From Amazonocrinis nigriterrae CENA67 (lineage in GTDB: Bacteria > Cyanobacteriota > Cyanobacteriia > Cyanobacteriales > Nostocaceae), in NCBI RefSeq assembly GCF_016056305.1, contig NZ_JAECZC010000017.1:1865-65864 (forward strand): 64,000 nt of DNA, in the 5' to 3' direction. Below are positions 1-8,028 of this stretch, in pieces. Positions within the stretch are counted from its first letter, which is position 1. Every line of letters begins with the position of its first letter. The position numbers and the translations under genes are program-made. A model generated the notes under the pieces. It was not told where the DNA came from. It ran no database searches and saw nothing but the letters and a program-made list of their open reading frames with translations.

Positions 1-977
1 CCCCCCACTCCCCTACTCCCCATCCCCCCATCTCCCCTATCACTCGCCAGAATTTCTAGCAACCGCGTCTGCAATGGGCTAGAATCTTGGGCTTCGTCTT
101 CAAAGACTGCGAAAACTTGGTTTTGCTCGATACGACGAGCGCTATCGTTTTCTAGGACGCGCAGGGCAGCTAAAATCATATCGTCGTAGTCGATAAAGTC
201 ACGCGATCGCATTAAATTTTGATATTGCTCGTACAATCCCGCTGCTACGCTCAAAATTGCATATTCGTCTGTGGTTTGTTTACTCCATTCCCGCAGTTTT
301 TCTGGTGGTATTCCAGAACTTTTTGCTTCATGAATGACTGTAGTTGCCAATTCTGGCAATACTTCTGTCCGCAGTACCGATTGACGACGCAATCTTTCTG
401 TTTCTTCGCCGTCAAATTGATAACCTTCTAATAAACGTAAATACCGCCCTGGATTGTTAGCAATCCATTGTTCTACAGCTGTGCGGATGAAACGATGGCT
501 TTGACTTGGTGTAATTAATGTGACATTTTCTAACTGCAAACCCGACAAATCAGGGTGGCGGCTGGCAATGTTCAATGCCAAACCATGCAAGGTATACACA
601 GCAAAGCCGGTTTGAGGTAAAGATAAATCCTCGCGTAAGTACTTACGGATCTTGGCTTTAATATTAGCAGCAGCGGAGCGAGTGAAAGTAACAACTACAA
701 TTTGACGACGAGAAGACGGGCGAAACTCAGGGGAATCATACTGACGGGCGATCGCGATCGCCGCCGCCGCCGCCATACCCGTAGATTTACCAGCCCCAGG
801 AACAGCAGAAACAGCTAGTGGCCCAGATTGCCAGTCAGCCATTTGCTGTTGTCCAGGACGTAAACCATTGCGGATTTTGCTAATCTTCTCCCCCAGAGAA
901 GAAACAGGCAATGGCTGAGATAATTTGGATTGGAGAGATTGTTGAGGCACGGTAGCGGTAAAATTAGCGTCTGACAT
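1..977 (-). CDS. UvrD/Rep-type superfamily 1 DNA helicase, N-terminal part (runs off the window)
   Basis: The reading frame starts at the ATG at 975-977 (MSDANFTATV) and stays open to base 1, so only about 325 N-terminal residues are present. A Walker A segment (AVPGAGKST, about residue 58), a TFTRSAAANIK segment (motif Ia region) and a DEAQDSS motif II (about residue 295) identify an ATP-dependent UvrD/Rep/PcrA-like helicase acting in DNA repair or replication. From about residue 313 (bases 1-41) the frame passes into a G-rich low-complexity tract read as Gly/Arg/Ser/Met. This resembles the short GGGGAGN repeats seen between genes here, so a repeat seems to have entered the coding region in frame. 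Whether the helicase resumes beyond base 1 cannot be seen, so it could be intact or truncated. Confidence 0.85.
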   Translation of the reverse strand, partial: MSDANFTATVPQQSLQSKLSQPLPVSSLGEKISKIRNGLRPGQQQMADWQSGPLAVSAVPGAGKSTGMAAAAAIAIARQYDSPEFRPSSRRQIVVVTFTRSAAANIKAKIRKYLREDLSLPQTGFAVYTLHGLALNIASRHPDLSGLQLENVTLITPSQSHRFIRTAVEQWIANNPGRYLRLLEGYQFDGEETERLRRQSVLRTEVLPELATTVIHEAKSSGIPPEKLREWSKQTTDEYAILSVAAGLYEQYQNLMRSRDFIDYDDMILAALRVLENDSARRIEQNQVFAVFEDEAQDSSPLQTRLLEILASDRGDGGMGSRGVG

Positions 978-1051
978 AAATCGGTTATCAGTTATCAGTT
1001 ATCAGTCATCATTGCTCACTGATAAATGTTCATTGTTTTAATAACTAAATA

Positions 1052-2812
1052 ATGACAAATAAAAGACTTACTCTACATTATCTAGGTTTAGCTGGGGCGA
1101 TGGCACTTGGTGCTGTTTTGCGCTTTTGGCATTTAGACTTAAAACCTCTGTGGATGGATGAGGTAATTACTGCCATTTTCAGCTTGGGGAAAAGTTACCA
1201 TGATTTGCCTTTGAATTTGGTGTTTTCTCTTGATCGTATACAAGAAATTTTTACATTTAAATCTGGAGTTAGTTGCAATCAAATTGCCGAAAACATTGCA
1301 ACTCAGTCTACACATCCGCCGCTATTTTTTTGCGGAATGTATAGTTGGTTGGGGCTAATGTTTCCTTTGGGGCCGGAGTGGGTAACGAAATTGCGATCGC
1401 TACCAGCTTTGTTTGGTGTGGGTGCGATCGCGGCAATTTATAGTCTCAATCGTCTTGCCTTTTCTAGAGTATCTGGAATCATCGCGGCATTTTTCATGGC
1501 CGTTTCGCCCTTTGCTGTTTACCTTTCCCAAGAAGCGCGGCATTATACCATGCCCATGCTACTGATCACTTTAGCCTTATTGGGGCTAATGCAAATTCAG
1601 CGGGATATTTTTGAGCGATCGCGCCTCAGAGTTGGGGTTTGGGTTTTATGGGCAATTATTAATAGTATAGGTTTGTATGTTCATTACTTTTTTGCTCTAG
1701 CTTTCATTGCTGAAATCGCCACACTACTTGTATTAATCTACTGGGGTAAAACAAAAATACTTAACAAAGGTCAAATCTGGCTTGCTTTAATTATCTCAGT
1801 CAGTGGCGTTGTAATTAGTTTTATTCCCTGGTTACTAGTTATATTCAGTCATTTTCAACGGTCTGAAACCAATTGGTTACCCCCTCCCAATCATATCGCA
1901 CCTTTTTATCAAACTCTTCTTAGTTGGGTTTTAATGGTCATTGCTCTACCCGTAGAAAATCAGCCTTGGACAATTGCTATTATCTGCGGTTTTTTAATGT
2001 TGATTTTTGCTGTTTGGGCAGGATATCAAATATTCAAAGGTTTAAAAATTTTATGGTCACAATATACAACTAGTTTAGCAACCTTAACACTTTTGAGTTT
2101 TACTATTTTTGTATTGTTACAATTTTTTGCCATCGTCTATTTTTTAGGTAAAGATATTACCGTAGTTCCCCGCTACAGCTTTGTTTACTATCCTAGTTTT
2201 TGTGCCCTATTAGCAGCCAGTATTACCAAAAATTATCAGTCATCTGTCATCAGTCAACAGTCATCAATTAAATTTATACTTATTGGGTTTATTAGTTCTA
2301 TTTTTGTAGTTTCTAATCTAGTCTTTCAAAAACCTTTCCAACCTGAACAAGTTGCCCAAAACATGAATTTAGAACCTTCTGTACCGCTGATGTTGGTGGT
2401 GTCATACAGCAGTTATCAGGATGTGGCATTGGGATTGAGTTTCGCCTTGGCATTAGAACAACTCAGGAATCAGCCCACGGTGGGGAAATTCCCAATTCCA
2501 AATGAAAATTTAAAAATTAATAATACTACTGATAAATATACGAGTTTCAACTCAGCTATTAACTTGGATAATTTTGCTGTTTTACAGAGATATCCTGATT
2601 TATCTACTTTCTGGAAAAAGTTTTCTGAACTATCTCCACCAACAACATCTCAGTTAAATTTATGGATAGTTGCTCCTGGATTGAGAAAACGCGACTATCC
2701 GCCACAAGTAGCTCTTGCCGGTCAAATTGCTTGCACTATAAACCCCAAACAGTACTACCGTATAGGTGTTCCCTATCAGCTTTACCGATGTACTAATGTT
2801 GGATTGCAGTGA
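1052..2812 (+). CDS. Multi-span membrane glycosyltransferase (GT-C / GT39-like)
   Basis: A 586-residue protein with about ten hydrophobic segments, the first at residues 9-27. After it comes an acidic WMDEV motif (34-38), and a luminal-type THPPLFF segment follows at 87-93. This is the arrangement of GT-C membrane glycosyltransferases of the ArnT/PMT (GT39) kind, which move a sugar from a polyprenyl-phosphate donor on the outer face of the membrane. The acceptor is unknown. The C-terminal 170 residues form a soluble domain. Bases 2236-2270 carry TCATC/CAGT short repeats read in frame (YQSSVISQQSS) at a loop, suggesting a tolerated repeat insertion. TTATCAG repeats also lie just upstream (988-1010). 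The gene is divergent from the helicase. Confidence 0.75.
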   Translation: MTNKRLTLHYLGLAGAMALGAVLRFWHLDLKPLWMDEVITAIFSLGKSYHDLPLNLVFSLDRIQEIFTFKSGVSCNQIAENIATQSTHPPLFFCGMYSWLGLMFPLGPEWVTKLRSLPALFGVGAIAAIYSLNRLAFSRVSGIIAAFFMAVSPFAVYLSQEARHYTMPMLLITLALLGLMQIQRDIFERSRLRVGVWVLWAIINSIGLYVHYFFALAFIAEIATLLVLIYWGKTKILNKGQIWLALIISVSGVVISFIPWLLVIFSHFQRSETNWLPPPNHIAPFYQTLLSWVLMVIALPVENQPWTIAIICGFLMLIFAVWAGYQIFKGLKILWSQYTTSLATLTLLSFTIFVLLQFFAIVYFLGKDITVVPRYSFVYYPSFCALLAASITKNYQSSVISQQSSIKFILIGFISSIFVVSNLVFQKPFQPEQVAQNMNLEPSVPLMLVVSYSSYQDVALGLSFALALEQLRNQPTVGKFPIPNENLKINNTTDKYTSFNSAINLDNFAVLQRYPDLSTFWKKFSELSPPTTSQLNLWIVAPGLRKRDYPPQVALAGQIACTINPKQYYRIGVPYQLYRCTNVGLQ

Positions 2813-2950
2813 TTAATGAATGACAAAATTTTTTAAAACCCTGAAGTAATTGCAGATAAATATAAATTAATTCTCATATAATTTGAGTATTTTTAAAGTT
2901 ATTAAACAAAAATTTTTGAATTATTAAAAATATTTATTAACACAAAATTG

Positions 2951-3115
2951 TTTGACCCATTCTTTACTACTAAACCTGTAGGTAAGGGTACTGGTTTAGG
3001 ATTATATATTAGTTACCAGATTATAGTAGATAAACATCAGGGAACAATCAATTGTATCTCTGCACCTGGAAAGAGTGCAGAGTTTGTGATTGAGATTCTT
3101 ATTAAGCAGAGATGA
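2951..3115 (+). pseudogene. C-terminal remnant of a histidine kinase (HATPase G2 box)
   Basis: A 54-codon open stretch ending in TGA at 3113-3115 encodes [18 protein letters not shown] followed by a typical kinase C-terminus ending in IKQR. This is the F and G2 box region of a HATPase_c domain. It has no start codon and no preceding H box, and the upstream sequence is AT-rich noncoding DNA. It closely matches the C-terminus of the large hybrid kinase at 51545-57073 ([18 protein letters not shown], ending IKQHQ), so it is probably the tail of a deleted family member. Confidence 0.75.
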
Positions 3116-3163
3116 CCGAATAATTCGTAATTAAGAATTTATTAATTTAGAGGGTTTTAATGA

Positions 3164-4249
3164 TTATTCATCAATCTGCCAGGAATCTTTAGTTACTTCT
3201 TCGTCGAGGATTTTCTTAGGACGTACAATGATAATAATTCGTCCTAGTAGGGGAAGTTCTGGTTCAGTTTCAAACCACTGAAAATCTAATTCTCCACGGT
3301 TATCAACCACAAAGTAGCTAGAGATATCCCATTGCCTTTGTGCGCGATCTATAACTACTAGGACTGGTGTTTGTGGATTTTGTGATTGGTTGGGAAAGCG
3401 ATCGCTATTTGCTAAAATCACCACTGGATCTTCTGCACTTAACAACACTTGCCAACCTGGTAATGGCACCCAAGCTTGCTCTCCGGCAAACTTAACTAAC
3501 CGAAATGGTTGAATTTCTTCGATCAACGGTACACTTTGCAAGTCTTGTGGTGTTAATGGCATCTCACCCACCACAGGCACAATCCGAGGCAATTCCTCTT
3601 CAGACTCTAGTCTATAAAAGGGTAGAAGGGGAGCCGGACGCTTGGGAACAACAGTAAAATCCACAAGTAACTGTTCGATTTGTTTCCTAGCCGTTGGTGT
3701 GTGAGCAAAGCGCAACCCTTTGGCAATCAGGCGCGATCGCTCTTGCAAATCTGTATATTGCCGTGCTAATTTCCAAACTTGGTAAGCAACAGCATCCCCA
3801 GGATGAGCAGAAAATCCTTCTGGTAAGGTACGAAAATAAGAGAACTCCTTGACTGCTTTTGCCACTTCCCGCGCTTCAAGAGCATCGAGTTTCAGTTGGT
3901 AAATCAGTTCCGCAGCACTGGCGCGTTCATCTTGGCTAAGCAGGCGCAGTTCATATAAAATATCACTACCGCGTGTGGCGTAGTGCGATCGCGTTGCTTC
4001 TGATGCCCCGCCTTTTTCTAAAGAATTGTAAACTTGAGAACCAACAATCACCTGATTTTGTTGAATTGGTTCAAATCCCGTTGCTTCAAAAATTTCTTGT
4101 GGGTTGTAACCGGCTTTTTGCACAGAAGCGATCGCTATTCCCCATTCCACCCAGTTCCCTTGCTTTTGCCTGAGTTTTTGCAGCAACTCTTGTGCTGCTT
4201 CGTTAGCAATATTTTCGGGATTTTGAGCGTTAGGTGGTAAATCAGTCAT
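3164..4249 (-). CDS. raf1: Rubisco accumulation factor 1 (Raf1)
   Basis: A 361-residue protein recognised as cyanobacterial Raf1, the chaperone that stabilises folded RbcL dimers and helps assemble the RbcL octamer core. The layout fits the family. Residues about 15-190 are the helical alpha domain (QELLQKLRQKQGNWVEWGIAIASVQKAGY, then a region containing HPGDAVAYQVWKLARQY). A proline-rich linker lies near 205. Residues about 215-345 form the beta domain (PFYRLESEEELPRIVPVVGE, WVPLPGWQVLLSAEDPVVILANSDRFPNQ). The length is typical. The gene stands alone, with no carboxysome or rbc genes beside it, as is common for raf1. The start is the ATG at 4247-4249. Confidence 0.93.
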   Translation of the reverse strand: MTDLPPNAQNPENIANEAAQELLQKLRQKQGNWVEWGIAIASVQKAGYNPQEIFEATGFEPIQQNQVIVGSQVYNSLEKGGASEATRSHYATRGSDILYELRLLSQDERASAAELIYQLKLDALEAREVAKAVKEFSYFRTLPEGFSAHPGDAVAYQVWKLARQYTDLQERSRLIAKGLRFAHTPTARKQIEQLLVDFTVVPKRPAPLLPFYRLESEEELPRIVPVVGEMPLTPQDLQSVPLIEEIQPFRLVKFAGEQAWVPLPGWQVLLSAEDPVVILANSDRFPNQSQNPQTPVLVVIDRAQRQWDISSYFVVDNRGELDFQWFETEPELPLLGRIIIIVRPKKILDEEVTKDSWQIDE

Positions 4250-4738
4250 AATCTGGAGTGGAAGCTACAACTTGAAACAGTGATTGAATTGGGAATTGGG
4301 AATTGGGGATTAAAAGAATTTTTTGCTAGTACCTAGTCCCCAGTCCCCAGTCCCCAGTACCCAGCTTATTGTAATCTTTTACAGCAGATTATCTCTAGAC
4401 TCTACCGCTAAACAAAATTATGAGTTATGAATAATACACGCTCACTAGCTAGGAGTAAATAGATAAAATTCAAAGTTAAAGATTTAGAGTCTAAAGATGA
4501 CAATAATAGGGTTTGGGATTTTGAGTTGCTGACCCCAACTTAAGTATTGAGATTTATTTGTAGCAAACTGACTTTAGCCCAGAAATTAGAGAGCAAAATC
4601 TTTCTTGAGGTATCTATTCAAGACAAGTTTTTGCTGCCTAGAGATACAACTGTAAATTTACGCAAATTTCAGCAGATATTCTCAACTGGGCTTGGTATGG
4701 AATATAACAAAATGGATAATCTTTAGAAGAATTGTCTT
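4250..4738. other. Intergenic, 489 bp, divergent promoter region
   Basis: This gap separates the divergent raf1 and response-regulator genes. Next to raf1 it holds short repeats (GGGAATT units at about 4290-4310 and CCCCAGT units at 4337-4362). The remainder is AT-rich with no convincing ORF. Promoters of both genes should lie here, but I could not fix them. Confidence 0.5.
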
Positions 4739-5695
4739 ATGGAGAATACCCTTGTTGAAGTTCCTGCAAGTCGTCGTCAAGGGGCGACTCTAGAACGAAG
4801 CAAAAAGCTAAAAATATTGGTAGTAGATGATGAGCCAGATAATCTTGATCTGCTATACCGCACTTTTCGACGCGACTTTCATGTTCTAAAAGCCGATAGT
4901 GGAATTAATGCCTTAGATGTGTTGGCAGCAGAAGGAGAAGTGGCAGTAATCATCTCTGACCAACGAATGCCAGAAATGAAGGGAACTGAGTTTCTCAGCA
5001 AGACTGTACCCCAGTTTCCCGATACGGTAAGAATCATTCTCACCGGATTTACGGATATTGAAGACTTAGTGGAGGCGATTAATGCCGGACAAGTCTACAA
5101 ATATATTACCAAGCCTTGGGATCCAGGTGAACTGAAGGCAGTGGTGCAAAGGGCTGCTGAGACTTACGACTTACTGAAGCAACGCACAGAAGAATTGCGA
5201 CGCGCCAATGCCCAAATGGCCCTGCTGACTGTTTTAGTGCAGGTGACACAAGCATCTCAAAGTTTAGAAGCAAGCCTGGAACCAATTGCAACAGTTTTTA
5301 GCGACAGTTTTGCAGCAGATAGCTGTATTTTGCAGCTGTTGGAGAGCAATACACTGGCTGCAACTCAAGGGTCTTATAGTCAAGGAGGTATGGTCAAAAA
5401 CTGGCTAGATCAAGATCCACTCACCAGTGAGGCAATTGCCACTGGGCAAATGCAAGTTGCTTTAAATGTAGCCAAAGAACCGAAACTCGCTGGTGTGAAT
5501 CACTATCAAGATAGTGGTGTGCAAGCACATTTAGTGATTCCAATTACCTACCGGAATGATATGTTAGGGGTATTGTCACTTCAATGGCAACAACCCTGTT
5601 CTTTGCGAGAAGATGAATTAAACCTAATTCATTTATCAGCCCAACTAGTGGCGATCGCTCTTACCAGTAGCGGGTGTTATCAAGCAAAAATTTAG
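4739..5695 (+). CDS. Response regulator with C-terminal GAF domain
   Basis: A 318-residue protein. Residues 25-140 are a receiver domain with the acidic pair D30/D31, phosphoacceptor D74 (ISDQRMPEMKG), T102 (LTGFTD) and K125 (KYITKPWDPGE). The DQRMP and KPWD motifs are those of receivers common in RpfG-like and cyanobacterial regulators. A short coiled coil (about 140-170) leads to a GAF-like domain (about 172-315) that would bind a small molecule or chromophore. The GAF part has no obvious bilin-binding Cys. There is no DNA-binding or enzymatic output domain, so it probably acts by protein contact. No partner kinase is adjacent. The next gene, menG, lies 66 bp downstream behind short repeats, and co-transcription is possible but not shown. 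Confidence 0.85.
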   Translation: MENTLVEVPASRRQGATLERSKKLKILVVDDEPDNLDLLYRTFRRDFHVLKADSGINALDVLAAEGEVAVIISDQRMPEMKGTEFLSKTVPQFPDTVRIILTGFTDIEDLVEAINAGQVYKYITKPWDPGELKAVVQRAAETYDLLKQRTEELRRANAQMALLTVLVQVTQASQSLEASLEPIATVFSDSFAADSCILQLLESNTLAATQGSYSQGGMVKNWLDQDPLTSEAIATGQMQVALNVAKEPKLAGVNHYQDSGVQAHLVIPITYRNDMLGVLSLQWQQPCSLREDELNLIHLSAQLVAIALTSSGCYQAKI

Positions 5696-5761
5696 TCAAG
5701 AGTCCATAGTCTATAGTACAGTTCTATTGACTCTTGACTATAGACTATCGACTATTGACCA

Positions 5762-6454
5762 ATGACTCAAGAAATTCGTGCCATTTTTGACCGTATTGCC
5801 CCAGTTTATGACCAGCTAAACAATTGGTTCAGTTTGGGTCAACACCATATATGGAAGGAAATGGCTATCAAATGGAGTGCTGCGAAACCAGGGGATACTT
5901 GCCTGGATTTGTGTTGCGGGAGTGGCGATTTAGCTTTGCGTTTAGCAAGGCGTGTGGGAAGCAAAGGTATTGTGTATGGTGTGGATTTCTCACCAAACCT
6001 GCTAGCAACTGCTAAAGAACGTTCCCAAAGGCAGTACCCCCAGCCTGCTATCTCCTGGATAGAAGCAGATGTGCTAAATTTGCCCTTTGAGGATAACCAA
6101 TTCGATGCCGCCACAATGGGCTACGGTTTAAGAAATGTTACAGATATTCGCCGTAGTCTTCAAGAATTACACCGCGTCCTCAAGTCAGGTGCTAAGGCAG
6201 CTATTTTAGACTTTCATCGACCAGCCAATCCGCAAATCCGCGCTTTTCAGCAGTGGTACTTAGATAATATAGTTGTACCAATGGCGGAACGTATGGGTTT
6301 AAAGGAAGAATATGCTTACATTAGTCCCAGTCTCGACCGCTTCCCCACAGGGAAAGAGCAAGTCAAATTAGCCCGTGAAGTTGGTTTTGCATCAGCCACA
6401 CACTATCCCCTTGTGAACGATATGATGGGAGTGCTGGTACTCAGCAAATTATGA
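5762..6454 (+). CDS. menG: Demethylphylloquinone methyltransferase MenG (UbiE family)
   Basis: A 230-residue class I SAM methyltransferase of the MenG/UbiE family, which does the last methylation of phylloquinone (photosystem I quinone) in cyanobacteria. Family marks are FDRIAPVYDQLNNWFSLGQH at the N-terminus, the SAM-binding motif LDLCCGSGD (48-56), ATMGYGLRNVTD (a UbiE signature) and RVLKSGAKAAILDF. The length is full. No Shine-Dalgarno is seen. The ATG sits in a degenerate heptamer run (GACTATN, TTGACCA; 5735-5764), so the repeat touches the start codon. Confidence 0.92.
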   Translation: MTQEIRAIFDRIAPVYDQLNNWFSLGQHHIWKEMAIKWSAAKPGDTCLDLCCGSGDLALRLARRVGSKGIVYGVDFSPNLLATAKERSQRQYPQPAISWIEADVLNLPFEDNQFDAATMGYGLRNVTDIRRSLQELHRVLKSGAKAAILDFHRPANPQIRAFQQWYLDNIVVPMAERMGLKEEYAYISPSLDRFPTGKEQVKLAREVGFASATHYPLVNDMMGVLVLSKL

Positions 6455-6601
6455 GTTATGAGTTATGAGTTATGAATTAGGAGTAATAAATTTGTAATTT
6501 ATGAGTAGTGATAAATTATTATTTATCATTTCTAACTTCTAACTCCCAACTCCTAACTTTCGACTGCAAACTTCCAATTCCTCATTTTTTTAATTTTTCC
6601 C

Positions 6602-7837
6602 TTGGATTGGTCTCATCTCTGGCTTTATATCTCTCCCCCAGTATTGGGTGGAATTATTGGCTATTTTACAAACGATATAGCCATCAAAATGTTATTTCGT
6701 CCTTACCGAGCAATTTATATCGGTGAACGAAGAGTACCATTCACTCCTGGATTGATTCCTCGCAACCAGGAACGACTGGCTAAGAAGATTTCTGATACAA
6801 TTATGGGATCGCTGCTGACGCCGGATGAATTGCAAAATCTGGCGCGGCGCTTGTTGGAAACAGAACGGGTACAAGGAGCAATTCTTTGGTTATTGCAACT
6901 GGCAATTGAACAAGTCAAAGCAGATCAAAACGAGAAAAGTGTCAAAGTTGTCGCTGGAATTTTGCGTGATTTGTTAGGGGAATCATTGCCACGTTTGCTA
7001 AAAGTTTTAGCAAGGCGAGAAGACTTTTTAGAAGCGCAGATTAATCAAATTTTTGACCAAGTATTGCTGGAATTGCAGTTATCTGAAGAACAATCTACAC
7101 GATTGGCTGATTGGCTATTACAGGTAGTTTTGCCACCAGATGTCTTGCGTCAGGCAATTATTGATTTTTTAACAGATCGCACGATTCAAATTGTTGATGA
7201 AAGCTTTCGGGAAAAAACTAGCGGTACTTATTGGGTTGTAGCTAATCTGTTCGGTTTACGTAATACTCTCACTAGGTTGCGGACTTTTTGCTTAGATGAA
7301 AAAGAAGCTACTAATCAGCGTTTGCAGGAATTGATTCAAGATTTACAATTGCGCGATCGCCTCAAGAAAATCCTACTAAATTTATCACTGCAAAACTTAC
7401 CAATTGGCACAGTACGCCAACTACGAAAGACTACACGGGAAACTGTGCGCCATTATATTCAAACCAGTGGTAGCGATTTATTAGAAGGATTAACTGACTC
7501 TGTGAATTGGGAAAATATTGCTTCTTTGCTACTTAATCGTCTGAGTGCTTCACCTGTTGTCAGTTCTTCTTTAGAAGTTGTGAGTCAAGAGTTAGCCTTG
7601 ATTTTAGAACGCTATTTAGAGAAAGATTTAGAAGCAATTGTGGCGCAGGTAATTCCGATTTTGTCCATAGATCAGGTGATTGTTAACCGTGTGAAGTCAA
7701 CTTCACCCGCTGATTTAGAAGCTGCAATTGAGGGAATTGTCAAAGATGAATTGCAGGCGATCGTCACTTTGGGTGGTATTTTGGGTTTTATCGTCGGCTT
7801 ATTTCAAACAGGATTTTTATTTTTTAATAGTTTGTGA
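6602..7837 (+). CDS. DUF445 family membrane protein
   Basis: A 411-residue protein of the DUF445 family (YheB-like). It has an N-terminal membrane segment with [20 protein letters not shown] (13-32), the family signature [20 protein letters not shown] (35-54), a long amphipathic helical middle region, and a C-terminal membrane helix ([19 protein letters not shown], about 388-407). Its molecular function is not known. The two terminal membrane anchors with a helical body between them suggest a membrane-tethering role, but that is inference. The start is TTG at 6602. The first in-frame ATG is too far inside (residue 30) and would cut the signature. Heptameric TTATGAG/AACTCC repeats fill 6453-6560 upstream. 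Confidence 0.8.
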   Translation: MDWSHLWLYISPPVLGGIIGYFTNDIAIKMLFRPYRAIYIGERRVPFTPGLIPRNQERLAKKISDTIMGSLLTPDELQNLARRLLETERVQGAILWLLQLAIEQVKADQNEKSVKVVAGILRDLLGESLPRLLKVLARREDFLEAQINQIFDQVLLELQLSEEQSTRLADWLLQVVLPPDVLRQAIIDFLTDRTIQIVDESFREKTSGTYWVVANLFGLRNTLTRLRTFCLDEKEATNQRLQELIQDLQLRDRLKKILLNLSLQNLPIGTVRQLRKTTRETVRHYIQTSGSDLLEGLTDSVNWENIASLLLNRLSASPVVSSSLEVVSQELALILERYLEKDLEAIVAQVIPILSIDQVIVNRVKSTSPADLEAAIEGIVKDELQAIVTLGGILGFIVGLFQTGFLFFNSL

Positions 7838-7886
7838 TATGTAGCAATAAATTATCTGTAAGTTTTAGTAGCGATCGCTTTGGTTA

Positions 7887-7982
7887 AAAAATATCATGTC
7901 CGTTGAACAACTAATGTCGGTCTTGAACCGAGATATGGCTACAAAGCTGCAAGAGGACAACTGTTTAACCGGACATGATACA
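7887..7982. repeat. Imperfect inverted repeat, about 95 bp
   Basis: Arms of about 21 bases, TATCATGTCCG-TTGAACAACT on the left and the reverse complement of TATCATGTCCGGTTAAACAG on the right, enclose about 50 bp. An ORF of 32 codons (ATG at about 7896) lies inside, but nothing supports it as a gene. The convergent position between the DUF445 gene and the oxygenase gene fits either a small mobile-type repeat or a bidirectional transcription end. Confidence 0.55.
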
Positions 7983-8028
7983 AAAGGTGGTTGACAGAAA
8001 ATTTAATAATGTGGATTTACCGTTAACT

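Noticed and set aside
7896-7994. 32-codon ORF inside the inverted repeat
   Set aside because: It lies between repeat arms, is very short and has no ribosome site.
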